A stretch of DNA of 64,000 bases from Elusimicrobiales bacterium (GTDB taxonomy: Bacteria > Elusimicrobiota > Elusimicrobia > Elusimicrobiales > UBA9959). How positions within the stretch are numbered: the stretch's first letter is position 1; the number at the start of each line of letters is the position of its first letter. Both the position numbers and the translations under genes were made by a program. The DNA is taken from assembly GCA_026416895.1 (NCBI GenBank), contig JAOAEH010000029.1:1-64000 (forward strand), given 5' to 3'. Positions 53,492 to 60,983 of this stretch are shown here, piece after piece. The notes under the pieces are model-generated. The model was not told the origin of the DNA. It did no database searches and worked only from the letters and a program-made list of their open reading frames with translations.

Positions 53492-54858
53492 TTTAATATC
53501 CTTATCATTTCCTCAAGAATTTCATTTGAAATAGTTACATATTTTGCAACAACTGAATAATATTTCTGAATTTCTAAAAGTTTTAACATTTCTTCATCTA
53601 TTGAAACCCCAGATATCATATCCCTCTTGCTTAAGTTTGAATTCTTTATGTTATTAGAAATTTCTAATAAATTATTATAATTTTGTGATAAATATCCTGT
53701 TGCTGATGATATTTCTGAAATAAAATTAAATATTGAAGAATTATTAAAATTAGATGATTTTAAAAAACTTGCTAATTCAGAAGCATTGGTCCCATCTGAA
53801 ATATACGGAGTTTTAGATGCTGCAAACAATCCTGGTTCAGCTTCTATTAATGGATTTACCGTTATTCCACCAGTTTCATCTATAACAAAAAAATCTTTAT
53901 TAGATAAATTACCATAAATATCATATCCATTTTTATGCAAATAATTAAAAGTGTTAACATTATTTGAAGTTAAAAAATATATAGCTTGTTTTATTTTAAG
54001 ATTTATATTTTCTATATCATTTAATGCTCTATTATAAGCTGAAAATTTCCCCGAAGAAATATCAACATTTACTCCATATTCTTTTAAAAAAAAATCTATA
54101 TTTTTAGTTCCATTTTCTTCATAAACTTTTGATTCTAACGAAAAATAATTATTACCATTCACTAAAACAATGCCATTAATAACCAGTTTGTATTCTTCAT
54201 CTTTTTCACTTACCTCTATGTTTATATACTTCGAAACCTCATCAACAATAGAATCTCTTATATCTTTTAATGAATTTGCATCATTACCTAACAAAATAGC
54301 AGATTTTATCTCTTGATTTAGCTCAGCAATTTCTTTTAATTTATTATTTACTTCTTTAATCTCTACATTAAGTTTTTTAATTATTTTACTTTCAATGAAA
54401 TAATTTTTGTTTAAAGTTGAATTAATTTTTTGAGTAAAATCTTTTGCTTTAGATACAACCTCTCTTCTAAGAGTAATATCTTGCGAATTTTTAGATACCT
54501 CTTCCAAAGACTTCCAAAAATCTGTAAGTTTATCTAAAATAGATCCTTCCCCTAAAGCACTTAAATTTTCTTCCACTTCTGATATTATAGAACTTAATAT
54601 CTTATGTTTTTCATAATCCGAAATAGATGTTCTTACTTCACTTTCTATAAAATAATCTACTATCCTTTTAATAGATGATAGTTTAACTCCTCCATACAAA
54701 TTATCTGGGCCTCTTATTGGTTCTATTATAGCTTCTCTTCTCTTATAATTCTCATTAGAAACATTGGTTATATTGTTACCTAATATTTCTTGATATTGTT
54801 TAAAAGTTCTTAGGGCTGTCAAACCTATATTTAATGATGTAAAATTTCCCATAAACAT
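53488..54858 (-). CDS. flgK: Hook-filament junction protein FlgK
   Basis: FlgK (HAP1). 456 residues with the axial N terminus (LNIGLTALRTFKQYQEILGN, NITNVSNENYKRR) and LDKLTDFWKSLEEVSKNSQD, typical of FlgK; the C-terminal end (VSIDEEMLKLLEIQKYYSVV) is also conserved. Length is near the lower usual limit. The ATG at 54858 shares its A with the flgN stop (TAATG). Confidence 0.94.
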   Translation of the reverse strand: MFMGNFTSLNIGLTALRTFKQYQEILGNNITNVSNENYKRREAIIEPIRGPDNLYGGVKLSSIKRIVDYFIESEVRTSISDYEKHKILSSIISEVEENLSALGEGSILDKLTDFWKSLEEVSKNSQDITLRREVVSKAKDFTQKINSTLNKNYFIESKIIKKLNVEIKEVNNKLKEIAELNQEIKSAILLGNDANSLKDIRDSIVDEVSKYINIEVSEKDEEYKLVINGIVLVNGNNYFSLESKVYEENGTKNIDFFLKEYGVNVDISSGKFSAYNRALNDIENINLKIKQAIYFLTSNNVNTFNYLHKNGYDIYGNLSNKDFFVIDETGGITVNPLIEAEPGLFAASKTPYISDGTNASELASFLKSSNFNNSSIFNFISEISSATGYLSQNYNNLLEISNNIKNSNLSKRDMISGVSIDEEMLKLLEIQKYYSVVAKYVTISNEILEEMIRILK

Positions 54859-55187
54859 TAATTAACTACTTTTTGCTTTATTATCTCAGAATATGTATTA
54901 TTTCCTCTTAATCTTTTTATTATTTTATTAGTTGTATTAATTTGATAATTTATAAGTTCTTGATTTATTTCAATTATTTTTTTAAGCTTTAGTATTTTTT
55001 TAGATATATATTCATCTATTTCTATGTTATTTATTTCATTAAGCTTTTCTTTTGCCAAACTCAACAATTTATATATTTCTTCAATTTCTTTTAAAGTGTT
55101 TGGAGTTATTCCATTAATTATATCTTCTCTTGCTTTTAAACTCAGTTCAATTAAATTATCTATTAAATTATTTATAATCTGAGACAT
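54858..55187 (-). CDS. flgN: FlgN-like export chaperone
   Basis: 109 residues, all helical and coiled (LIDNLIELSLKAREDIINGI, KKIIEINQELINYQINTTNK), between flgM and flgK as usual for FlgN, the chaperone of FlgK and FlgL. I chose ATG 55187, since the frame start at 55193 is TTG overlapping the flgM stop. Sequence similarity is weak as in the whole family, so position carries much of the call. Confidence 0.78.
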   Translation of the reverse strand: MSQIINNLIDNLIELSLKAREDIINGITPNTLKEIEEIYKLLSLAKEKLNEINNIEIDEYISKKILKLKKIIEINQELINYQINTTNKIIKRLRGNNTYSEIIKQKVVN

Positions 55188-55189
55188 TA

Positions 55190-55414
55190 TCAATAACCAA
55201 GAATTTCTTTTGCTAGTTTATAGTAATCTATTTTGTAGCTACCTGATTTAATCTGATTTTTTATCTCTAATATCCTTTCATCCTTCAAATTTTCCTTTAT
55301 ATTATTTTCCAATTGACGATTTGATACCTTTTCTTTTTCATTTAAAGAAGTCTTTCTATTTATAATTAAATCCTTAAAGAGTTTAATATGCGGATCTATA
55401 TTGTTAAGATACAT
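55190..55414 (-). CDS. flgM: Anti-sigma-28 factor FlgM
   Basis: FlgM holds FliA inactive until exported through the finished hook. 74 residues: a disordered N-terminal half and the C-terminal sigma-binding helices (ERILEIKNQIKSGSYKIDYY, KLAKEILGY), matching the family pattern 'KxxIxxGxYxxDxxxIAxxI'. GAGGAGG lies five bases upstream of the ATG. It is the first gene of the sigma-28 unit, giving negative autoregulation. Confidence 0.93.
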   Translation of the reverse strand: MYLNNIDPHIKLFKDLIINRKTSLNEKEKVSNRQLENNIKENLKDERILEIKNQIKSGSYKIDYYKLAKEILGY

Positions 55415-55433
55415 TCTTCCTCCTCATATTAAA

Positions 55434-55460
55434 TTATCCGCAAAAAAATATAAAACTTTA
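55434..55460 (-). promoter_or_regulatory. Sigma-28 (FliA) promoter of flgM-flgN-flgK-flgL-fliW-csrA-fliC
   Basis: On the - strand TAAAGTTT (55453-55460), 11 bases, GCGGATAA (55434-55441): 15 of 16 positions match the enterobacterial consensus TAAAGTTT-N11-GCCGATAA, with exact spacing. It lies 20 bases before the flgM ATG. The first three bases are the stop codon of flgJ. Confidence 0.88.
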
Positions 55461-55703
55461 ATCCTTATTATTTCTATTAATAATCAGTTTAAAAATGTAA
55501 TCTCCTAAACCAATACCATTTTTTGCTATTTCTTTTGAAAAAAAATCACATAATATGTCATTATATATGTTATTTTCTTTTAAAAAACCAGAATTTTTTA
55601 AAATATTTTTCAAAAACAAAACTTCAAAAGTAGATGAAGCTTCCTTTATTTTTTTGATATCCTTATTATTTGAAAAATTATAAATTTTATCCTCAATTCT
55701 CAT
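55458..55703 (-). CDS. flgJ: Rod-binding protein (FlgJ N-terminal type)
   Basis: 81 residues matching only the rod-binding domain of FlgJ: ASSTFEVLFLKNILKNSGFL and FFSKEIAKNGIGLGDYIFKL. The peptidoglycan hydrolase half of the proteobacterial protein is absent, as in many phyla where it is separate. The ATG overlaps the flgI stop by four bases. It scaffolds rod assembly in the periplasm. Confidence 0.92.
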   Translation of the reverse strand: MRIEDKIYNFSNNKDIKKIKEASSTFEVLFLKNILKNSGFLKENNIYNDILCDFFSKEIAKNGIGLGDYIFKLIINRNNKD

Positions 55704-56677
55704 ATTATCTCTAATTCCCCATTTATAAATCCCGCTGAGTGAAGAGTTTTTATTATATCAACTATTTGATAAGATTTAACTTTTATTTGGTTTAAAGCTT
55801 TAATAAGTTCCATGATATTTTTACTTTTCACTTTTAAACTCTTTGAATTATATTCTTCTTTTTCTGAATTTATTTCAATATCGATATCCCCCACTGATAT
55901 AGAACATTCTGCTATTTCTACCCTCCCATGAATTATAATATCACCGGTTGCTGAATTTATAATAATTTTAGCAACTGTATCACTTTCAATTTCTAGTTCA
56001 CCTATTAATGAAATTAATTCAACTTTCTTATATATAGAACTAGAAAATGAAACTTCTATTGTAGATGAGTTAATAGCAGTTGCTTTAACTTCTTTTATAT
56101 TTGAATTTATATGTTTTTCGATTCTTAACGCCGTTAAATATTCAGGTTTTCTAAGAAATATTTTTATTTTATCATCTTGATTATTTTCATTATAATTTAA
56201 AACATTATAGATCTCTCCACCATTTGGTATAAAACCAGTTGTTTTTTTACTTTTAGATGTAATAACCCCTTGTGCAAAAGCAACAAGATTCCCATATTTG
56301 TCGTATAAGGCAGTTCTTATTAAAGATCCTCCATCAATACTTGTCGCATCACCTATAGATGATACTTCAACATCTATCTTTTGTCCTTTATGGAAAATAC
56401 CTTTAACCTTAGATGTTACAATAACACTTGCTGAGTTTCTTGTTTTTAGTTGTTGAGGTGGAATACTTATACCAAGATTTGTCATCATATTCCCAATAGC
56501 CTGTTGAGTAAGATATAAATTTCTATCTCCAGTTGAATTAAGTCCTGTTACAATACCATATCCTGTCAAAAATATTTCTTCCGTTTCATCAAAATTAGCC
56601 ACATCTTTTATTTTTGCAGAATAAAGATGTGGAAAATATAATAAAAACAAAAAAACTTTAATAACTAAGTATTTCAT
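55700..56677 (-). CDS. flgI: Flagellar P-ring protein FlgI
   Basis: 325 residues with a signal peptide (LVIKVFLFLLYFPHLYSA) followed by the P-ring signature: GYGIVTGLNSTGD, QQAIGNMMTNLGISIPPQQL, RNSASVIVTSKVKGIFHKGQ, DVEVSSIGDATSIDGGSLI. The end has KSYQIVDIIKTLHSAGFING. A peptidoglycan ring around the rod implies a diderm envelope. Two bases separate it from flgH. Confidence 0.97.
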   Translation of the reverse strand: MKYLVIKVFLFLLYFPHLYSAKIKDVANFDETEEIFLTGYGIVTGLNSTGDRNLYLTQQAIGNMMTNLGISIPPQQLKTRNSASVIVTSKVKGIFHKGQKIDVEVSSIGDATSIDGGSLIRTALYDKYGNLVAFAQGVITSKSKKTTGFIPNGGEIYNVLNYNENNQDDKIKIFLRKPEYLTALRIEKHINSNIKEVKATAINSSTIEVSFSSSIYKKVELISLIGELEIESDTVAKIIINSATGDIIIHGRVEIAECSISVGDIDIEINSEKEEYNSKSLKVKSKNIMELIKALNQIKVKSYQIVDIIKTLHSAGFINGELEII

Positions 56678-56678
56678 A

Positions 56679-57215
56679 TTAAAATAGCCATCCTAACAAT
56701 AAATTTAAAATACTTCTTTTTTGTCTTTTTTTGATAACTCCTTTCGATTCATAATTTATTTTTAAATCATATATATTACTTGAAAAAACAGTATTATTAC
56801 TTGATATATCTTTTGGAGACACTATACCAGTAAGATTTATCATTTTTTCTTCGCCATCAATATTTATTAATTGTTTAGCTGATATTTTTAGATTACCTTC
56901 CTTTGTTAACTCTTCAACAATTGCTGTTAATTTACCAACAAATACTGACGCACTTTCAATTGTCCCACCACCTTTCGAACTAACACTGCCTTTTTGTTCT
57001 AAAGAATATGATGGATTGAAACTTATAATATTTGCTGAGACAGAACCTTTTATATCTGACATCGAGGATGATGCAGCTTGGCTTTGATGTGATGCTTTTA
57101 TATTTTCTACTATTATTACATTAACAGTATCTCCTACCTTTTTTGCTTTTAAATCTGAAAAAAGATTTAGATCTTGAGTATATGTAGATAAAATCAATAA
57201 AAATAAATATTTCAT
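56679..57215 (-). CDS. flgH: Flagellar L-ring protein FlgH, without lipobox cysteine
   Basis: 178 residues. The L-ring motifs DLKAKKVGDTVNVIIVEN, LEQKGSVSSKGGGTIESAS, VEELTKEGNLKISAKQLINI and DGEEKMINLTGIVSPKDIS are present. FlgH is normally a lipoprotein with an N-terminal lipidated Cys. Here the short signal (MKYLFLLILSTYTQD) contains no Cys, and the whole protein has none. It must be held in the outer membrane without lipid, or be cleaved by ordinary signal peptidase. Confidence 0.93.
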   Translation of the reverse strand: MKYLFLLILSTYTQDLNLFSDLKAKKVGDTVNVIIVENIKASHQSQAASSSMSDIKGSVSANIISFNPSYSLEQKGSVSSKGGGTIESASVFVGKLTAIVEELTKEGNLKISAKQLINIDGEEKMINLTGIVSPKDISSNNTVFSSNIYDLKINYESKGVIKKRQKRSILNLLLGWLF

Positions 57216-57223
57216 TTAACCTC

Positions 57224-57610
57224 CTAATTTATATTTATTTCTACCTCTCTATTTTCATTCAAAACACCTTCAAAAACTTTACCAGAATCTTTATTAAAAA
57301 CTCTTATTCTGTTTCCTATTTTAGTATTATTTAAAGAAATAACTTTTAATCCTATTTTTATATTTCCAAATTTTAAATAAGCCTTTAAGTTTTCACCCAC
57401 TCTTACATCATACTTTTCATATAAAACTGTTTCAGTTATACATTCTCCTTTATTTATAAATCTTTTGGCTTTTCTACCTAAAAATTTGTAGTAATATGTA
57501 GTGTTTTCTATTAAATCAATTGTAATTTCTTTGTTAAAAGGTATATTTTTAGTTGCCATAACACATTCTGAATTTAACATTAAAGAAAAAATTAAAATTT
57601 TTATTATCAT
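57224..57610 (-). CDS. flgA: Short FlgA-like P-ring assembly protein
   Basis: 128 residues: signal peptide (IIKILIFSLMLNSECVMA) and a SAF/FlgA domain with VRVGENLKAYLKFGNIKIGL, then NTKIGNRIRVFNKDSGKVFE, the conserved 'GxxIRVxNxxSGKxxxG' core. Usual FlgA is about 220 residues or more, so the first half is reduced. FlgA is the periplasmic chaperone of FlgI. Its ATG overlaps the flgG stop as ATGA. Confidence 0.85.
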   Translation of the reverse strand: MIIKILIFSLMLNSECVMATKNIPFNKEITIDLIENTTYYYKFLGRKAKRFINKGECITETVLYEKYDVRVGENLKAYLKFGNIKIGLKVISLNNTKIGNRIRVFNKDSGKVFEGVLNENREVEININ

Positions 57611-58374
57611 GGCTTTAAATTATTTACTATTTTTAACATTTCATCTGCAGTTTCCATTGCTTTAGAATTTATTTCAAATGCTCTTTGAGCTGAAAGCATT
57701 CTTACCATTTCATCAACTATATCTACATTTGACGATTCAAGAAAACCTTGCTTTATAATACCAGCACCATTTTCTGAAGGAAATGCTAAAATACTTTCTC
57801 CACTTGCATTAGTTTCTTCATACAAGTTTCCTCCAATAGACTTAAGTCCACTAGGATTTGGAAAAATTGTAAGTTCAATTCTACCTATTTCAGTAGGTTT
57901 TGATTCCCCATTTAAAACCACACTTATAACACCGTTTTCTGATATACTTATTTCTTTTGAATTCTGTGGTATTAATATTTCAGGTTCTAATATTCTTCCA
58001 GAAGAAGTTATAAGTCTACCTTCAGAATCAATTCTTAAAGATCCATCTCTTGTGTATTTTATACTACCATCAAAATCTCTAACTTTTAAAAAGCCATTTC
58101 CTTCTATAGCTATATCTAAAGAATTAGAAGTTTGTAATAAAGAACCCTGAAAAAATAATTTTTTTGTAGAAGAAAGTTCAACTCCTATTCCTATCTCTAG
58201 CTGTTTGGATTGAGATGTCAGTGAATTTGAATCAATATATCCTAAATCTTTAAACTCAGCTCTTGATTTTTTAAAAGAGGTAGTATTTACATTTGCTAAA
58301 TTATTAGCTATTATATCTAAGTTAGTCTGTTGAGCCTTTAAACCACTTGAAGCAGTTAAAAGTGCTCTTATCAT
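57607..58374 (-). CDS. flgG: Distal rod protein FlgG
   Basis: 255 residues, normal length. N terminus ALLTASSGLKAQQTNLDIIA, NNLANVNTTSFKKSRAEF; middle IAIEGNGFLKVRDFDGSIKY, RDGSLRIDSEGRLIT; C terminus GFLESSNVDIVDEMVRMLSA, QRAFEINSKAMETADEML. These are the FlgG hallmarks. Confidence 0.97.
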   Translation of the reverse strand: MIRALLTASSGLKAQQTNLDIIANNLANVNTTSFKKSRAEFKDLGYIDSNSLTSQSKQLEIGIGVELSSTKKLFFQGSLLQTSNSLDIAIEGNGFLKVRDFDGSIKYTRDGSLRIDSEGRLITSSGRILEPEILIPQNSKEISISENGVISVVLNGESKPTEIGRIELTIFPNPSGLKSIGGNLYEETNASGESILAFPSENGAGIIKQGFLESSNVDIVDEMVRMLSAQRAFEINSKAMETADEMLKIVNNLKP

Positions 58375-58385
58375 AAAAACCTCCT

Positions 58386-59057
58386 CTAAAACTTAGATGA
58401 AGTAGAAATTAATTTTTTTGTTAAATCTATTTCAGTATTTATTGTTTTTTGAACAAATTCTGTATTTCTCAATATTTTTATTAATGATGTCATTTCTTCT
58501 ATAGGATTAACATTAGAAGATTCAATATATCCCTTCAATATATCAGGAGTCACATCTTCCAATTTAGAATCGGTATAGTAAATACTATTACCATAAGAAA
58601 TCAAATCAAATTTTCCTTTCAATGCTACAACTCTTATGTTATCTATTTTTCTTGATTTTTGAATAATATCTCCATTTCTTTCTATATAAAAAGGGGTTCC
58701 TTTTTCTAATTTAATTTTTTCATTATTTCTATTAACAAGATAAAAATTACCGATTTTAATGTATCCTTCTTCATCTAAATATAAATTACCTTTGCGAGTA
58801 ATAAAATATTTTTCACCGTCTGTTACAACAAAAAAAGCATCATTTTGATTTGCTATATCATAATCAGAATCTGTTTTGATCAAATTTCCTCTAGAAACAT
58901 CTACATATTTTTCTATATTTAAATTATTTTCAACACTTAATTTTGAAACTTCTCTCATATATCCGTCAGTAGAAGAATTTGCAATATTTTTCGAAGTGCT
59001 ATCTATCTTTTTAAAAAGTCCTTCTAAAATACTTGATGATATCCTTAAAAAATCCAT
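58386..59057 (-). CDS. flgF: Proximal/distal rod protein FlgF
   Basis: 223 residues. Axial helices at both ends (SSILEGLFKKIDSTSKNIAN, NPIEEMTSLIKILRNTEFVQ) and the central FFVVTDGEKYFITRKGNLYL pattern. It diverges from FlgG and precedes it, the usual place for FlgF. First gene of the rod-ring operon behind the promoter at 59075-59103. GAGGA lies six bases before the ATG. Confidence 0.88.
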   Translation of the reverse strand: MDFLRISSSILEGLFKKIDSTSKNIANSSTDGYMREVSKLSVENNLNIEKYVDVSRGNLIKTDSDYDIANQNDAFFVVTDGEKYFITRKGNLYLDEEGYIKIGNFYLVNRNNEKIKLEKGTPFYIERNGDIIQKSRKIDNIRVVALKGKFDLISYGNSIYYTDSKLEDVTPDILKGYIESSNVNPIEEMTSLIKILRNTEFVQKTINTEIDLTKKLISTSSKF

Positions 59058-59074
59058 AAATCCTCTTTTAAAAT

Positions 59075-59103
59075 ATTTTACATATTTTAATTTATAATGT
59101 CAA
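59075..59103 (-). promoter_or_regulatory. Housekeeping-type promoter of flgF-flgG-flgA-flgH-flgI-flgJ
   Basis: On the - strand TTGACA (59098-59103), 17 bases, TAAAAT (59075-59080). The predicted start is only about ten bases before the flgF ATG. It lies in the 68-base gap after the OmpR-type gene and has the same build as the motA and basal-body promoters. Confidence 0.72.
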
Positions 59104-59125
59104 TATTTTAATTATAAATGAAAAA

Positions 59126-59815
59126 TTAATCTTCGAATTTATATCCAAATCCAACTATGTTTTTTATACAATCTTTAGCTTGTTTTAGCTTTTTTCTCAA
59201 ATTTGATATATGAACTTCAACAGTATGTTTATCACTTTCAGTAAGAGAATTATAGTTCCATATTCTTTCTAACAAATAGTTTACGCTAAATACTTTACCT
59301 GGATTTTTTACAAGAAGGGTCAAAATTTCGTATTCTTTTTTTGTTAATTTTATCCTTTCATTTTGAACAAAAACTTCTTTTTTTTCTTCATCTATTTTAA
59401 TTATTCCTCTTTCTAAAACTTCATAAGAGAAATTTCTTCCGGCATTTGCATTTATAATTTTTCTAATTTTAGCCTCTAATATCCTATATGAGAAAGGTTT
59501 CACTAAAAAATCATCTATACCTTTCTCATAACCTTTAATCTGAATATTTTCATCAAAAATTTCTCCAGACATCAAGATAAAAGGAATATTTTTTGTTTCT
59601 TTACACATTCTAATTATTGAAAAAATAGTTATTCCATCTATAGATGGCATTTTAACATCAGAAACTATTACTGAAGGAGATAATTCTTTTGCCATTGCTA
59701 TACCTATAGACGAATCAAGTGCATAATAAGAATAAAAATCTCTTTTTCTTAAAAATTCAGCAAGAGATTTTGCAAAATCTTTATCATCATCAATTATTAA
59801 TACTTTCTCTTTCAT
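59126..59815 (-). CDS. OmpR-family response regulator
   Basis: 229 residues. Receiver (1-120) with Asp9-11, acceptor Asp53 in VIVSDVKMPSIDG, Ser in LMSGEIFD and Lys in VKPFSYR; a winged-helix domain (about 135-228) with KLTKKEYEILTLLVKNPGKV, LLERIWNY, VEVHISNLRKKLK and VGFGYKFED. The start is ATG 59815, since GGAGG precedes it by five bases, inside the glycosyltransferase 3' end. It probably answers to the kinase-like gene 1.2 kb upstream and sits right before the rod-ring operon. Confidence 0.94.
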   Translation of the reverse strand: MKEKVLIIDDDKDFAKSLAEFLRKRDFYSYYALDSSIGIAMAKELSPSVIVSDVKMPSIDGITIFSIIRMCKETKNIPFILMSGEIFDENIQIKGYEKGIDDFLVKPFSYRILEAKIRKIINANAGRNFSYEVLERGIIKIDEEKKEVFVQNERIKLTKKEYEILTLLVKNPGKVFSVNYLLERIWNYNSLTESDKHTVEVHISNLRKKLKQAKDCIKNIVGFGYKFED

Positions 59816-60983
59816 TTTCACCTCCAATAGATTTAATTTTAATAAGAAGATATTCAAATTTTTTAATTGTTTTGCTCCACGAAAATCTTTGCGCAGTTTT
59901 TATTCCATTCTTTACTATTGGTATATAATTTTTTCTATTAACTACAAAACTTAAAATTTCTTTAACAATATCTTGATAATTCTTTTGTCTAATTACTACT
60001 GCATTATACCTATCTCTTACATAATCAGAATTTCCTACATTTGTAGTTAAACATAAAGTTCCACAAGCCATAGCTTCTATAACAGTTAAAGGAAAAGAAT
60101 CTTCAATAGAAGTATTTATAAAAACATCAGAATTTGAATATATATTCGCTAAGTTTTCATCGAAAACTTTACCATAATAACGAAAAATATTTGTATCATT
60201 ATTAATTATTTTTTTTATATAATCATCTCCAAATAAATGTATTTTAAAAGGAATTGTCGGAATTTTTTTCAATTCTTCTATAAATTTAAAAAAATATAAG
60301 GAACCCTTTAAAGGATTTTTAGAAAAATAATAACATATATCTAAGTGTTTTTTTGTAATATTATATTTTATCTCCGGATCTATTTTCGGCTTAAAAACAC
60401 AAGTATCTACTCCTGGATATATAATCAGACTTTTTCTTTTGTACATTTTATATATTCTCTTACTTAATTCTTTTGAATTAGAAATAATAATTAATGGCAA
60501 TTGGTAAGTTAATCTAGCTGTTTTTTTTATCAAATCATTTGTATAAAACTTTTCTTCAAATCCTTGAATAAAATATATTGGTATAGCATTATTCTTATTA
60601 TAATAAGCTGCATATGCAGTAATATTATGAGTTGCTATTATAAAATCAGACTGAGGTAACTTATCTAAAAAAGAATCAGTTATCTTTCCTATTACAAAAA
60701 AATAAAATGGTAAATTACTATTTAATGAACTATCTAATGATAAAAACTCATTTGAAAAATCTCTAACTATAGAATCAATATCAATTGCACTAAAAGCTTT
60801 TAGCTGAGTATTTTGAAATTCTTTTCTAATTAAATTTTTCAAACCTACATCCCATTTTATTACCGTTGAAGGAGTTACAAGATATATTTCATGCCCACGT
60901 TGAGATAATCTATCCATTATTTCATATATTACTTGACTGCCACCAGTATAACCTATATCTGGTAATAAAAATGAAATTTTCAT
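59790..60983 (-). CDS. GT4-family glycosyltransferase
   Basis: 397 residues, two Rossmann domains. N terminus KISFLLPDIGYTGGSQVIYE, with IYLVTPSTVIKWD; C-terminal domain with LIIYPGVDTCVFKPKID, YYGKVFDENLANIYSNSDVF and EDSFPLTVIEAMACGTLCLT, the E-x7-E nucleotide-sugar motif. It lies between a kinase-like and an OmpR-type gene, a mix of signalling and glycosylation. Target unknown: flagellin or surface glycan. It overlaps the regulator by 26 bases. Confidence 0.92.
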   Translation of the reverse strand: MKISFLLPDIGYTGGSQVIYEIMDRLSQRGHEIYLVTPSTVIKWDVGLKNLIRKEFQNTQLKAFSAIDIDSIVRDFSNEFLSLDSSLNSNLPFYFFVIGKITDSFLDKLPQSDFIIATHNITAYAAYYNKNNAIPIYFIQGFEEKFYTNDLIKKTARLTYQLPLIIISNSKELSKRIYKMYKRKSLIIYPGVDTCVFKPKIDPEIKYNITKKHLDICYYFSKNPLKGSLYFFKFIEELKKIPTIPFKIHLFGDDYIKKIINNDTNIFRYYGKVFDENLANIYSNSDVFINTSIEDSFPLTVIEAMACGTLCLTTNVGNSDYVRDRYNAVVIRQKNYQDIVKEILSFVVNRKNYIPIVKNGIKTAQRFSWSKTIKKFEYLLIKIKSIGGENERESINN

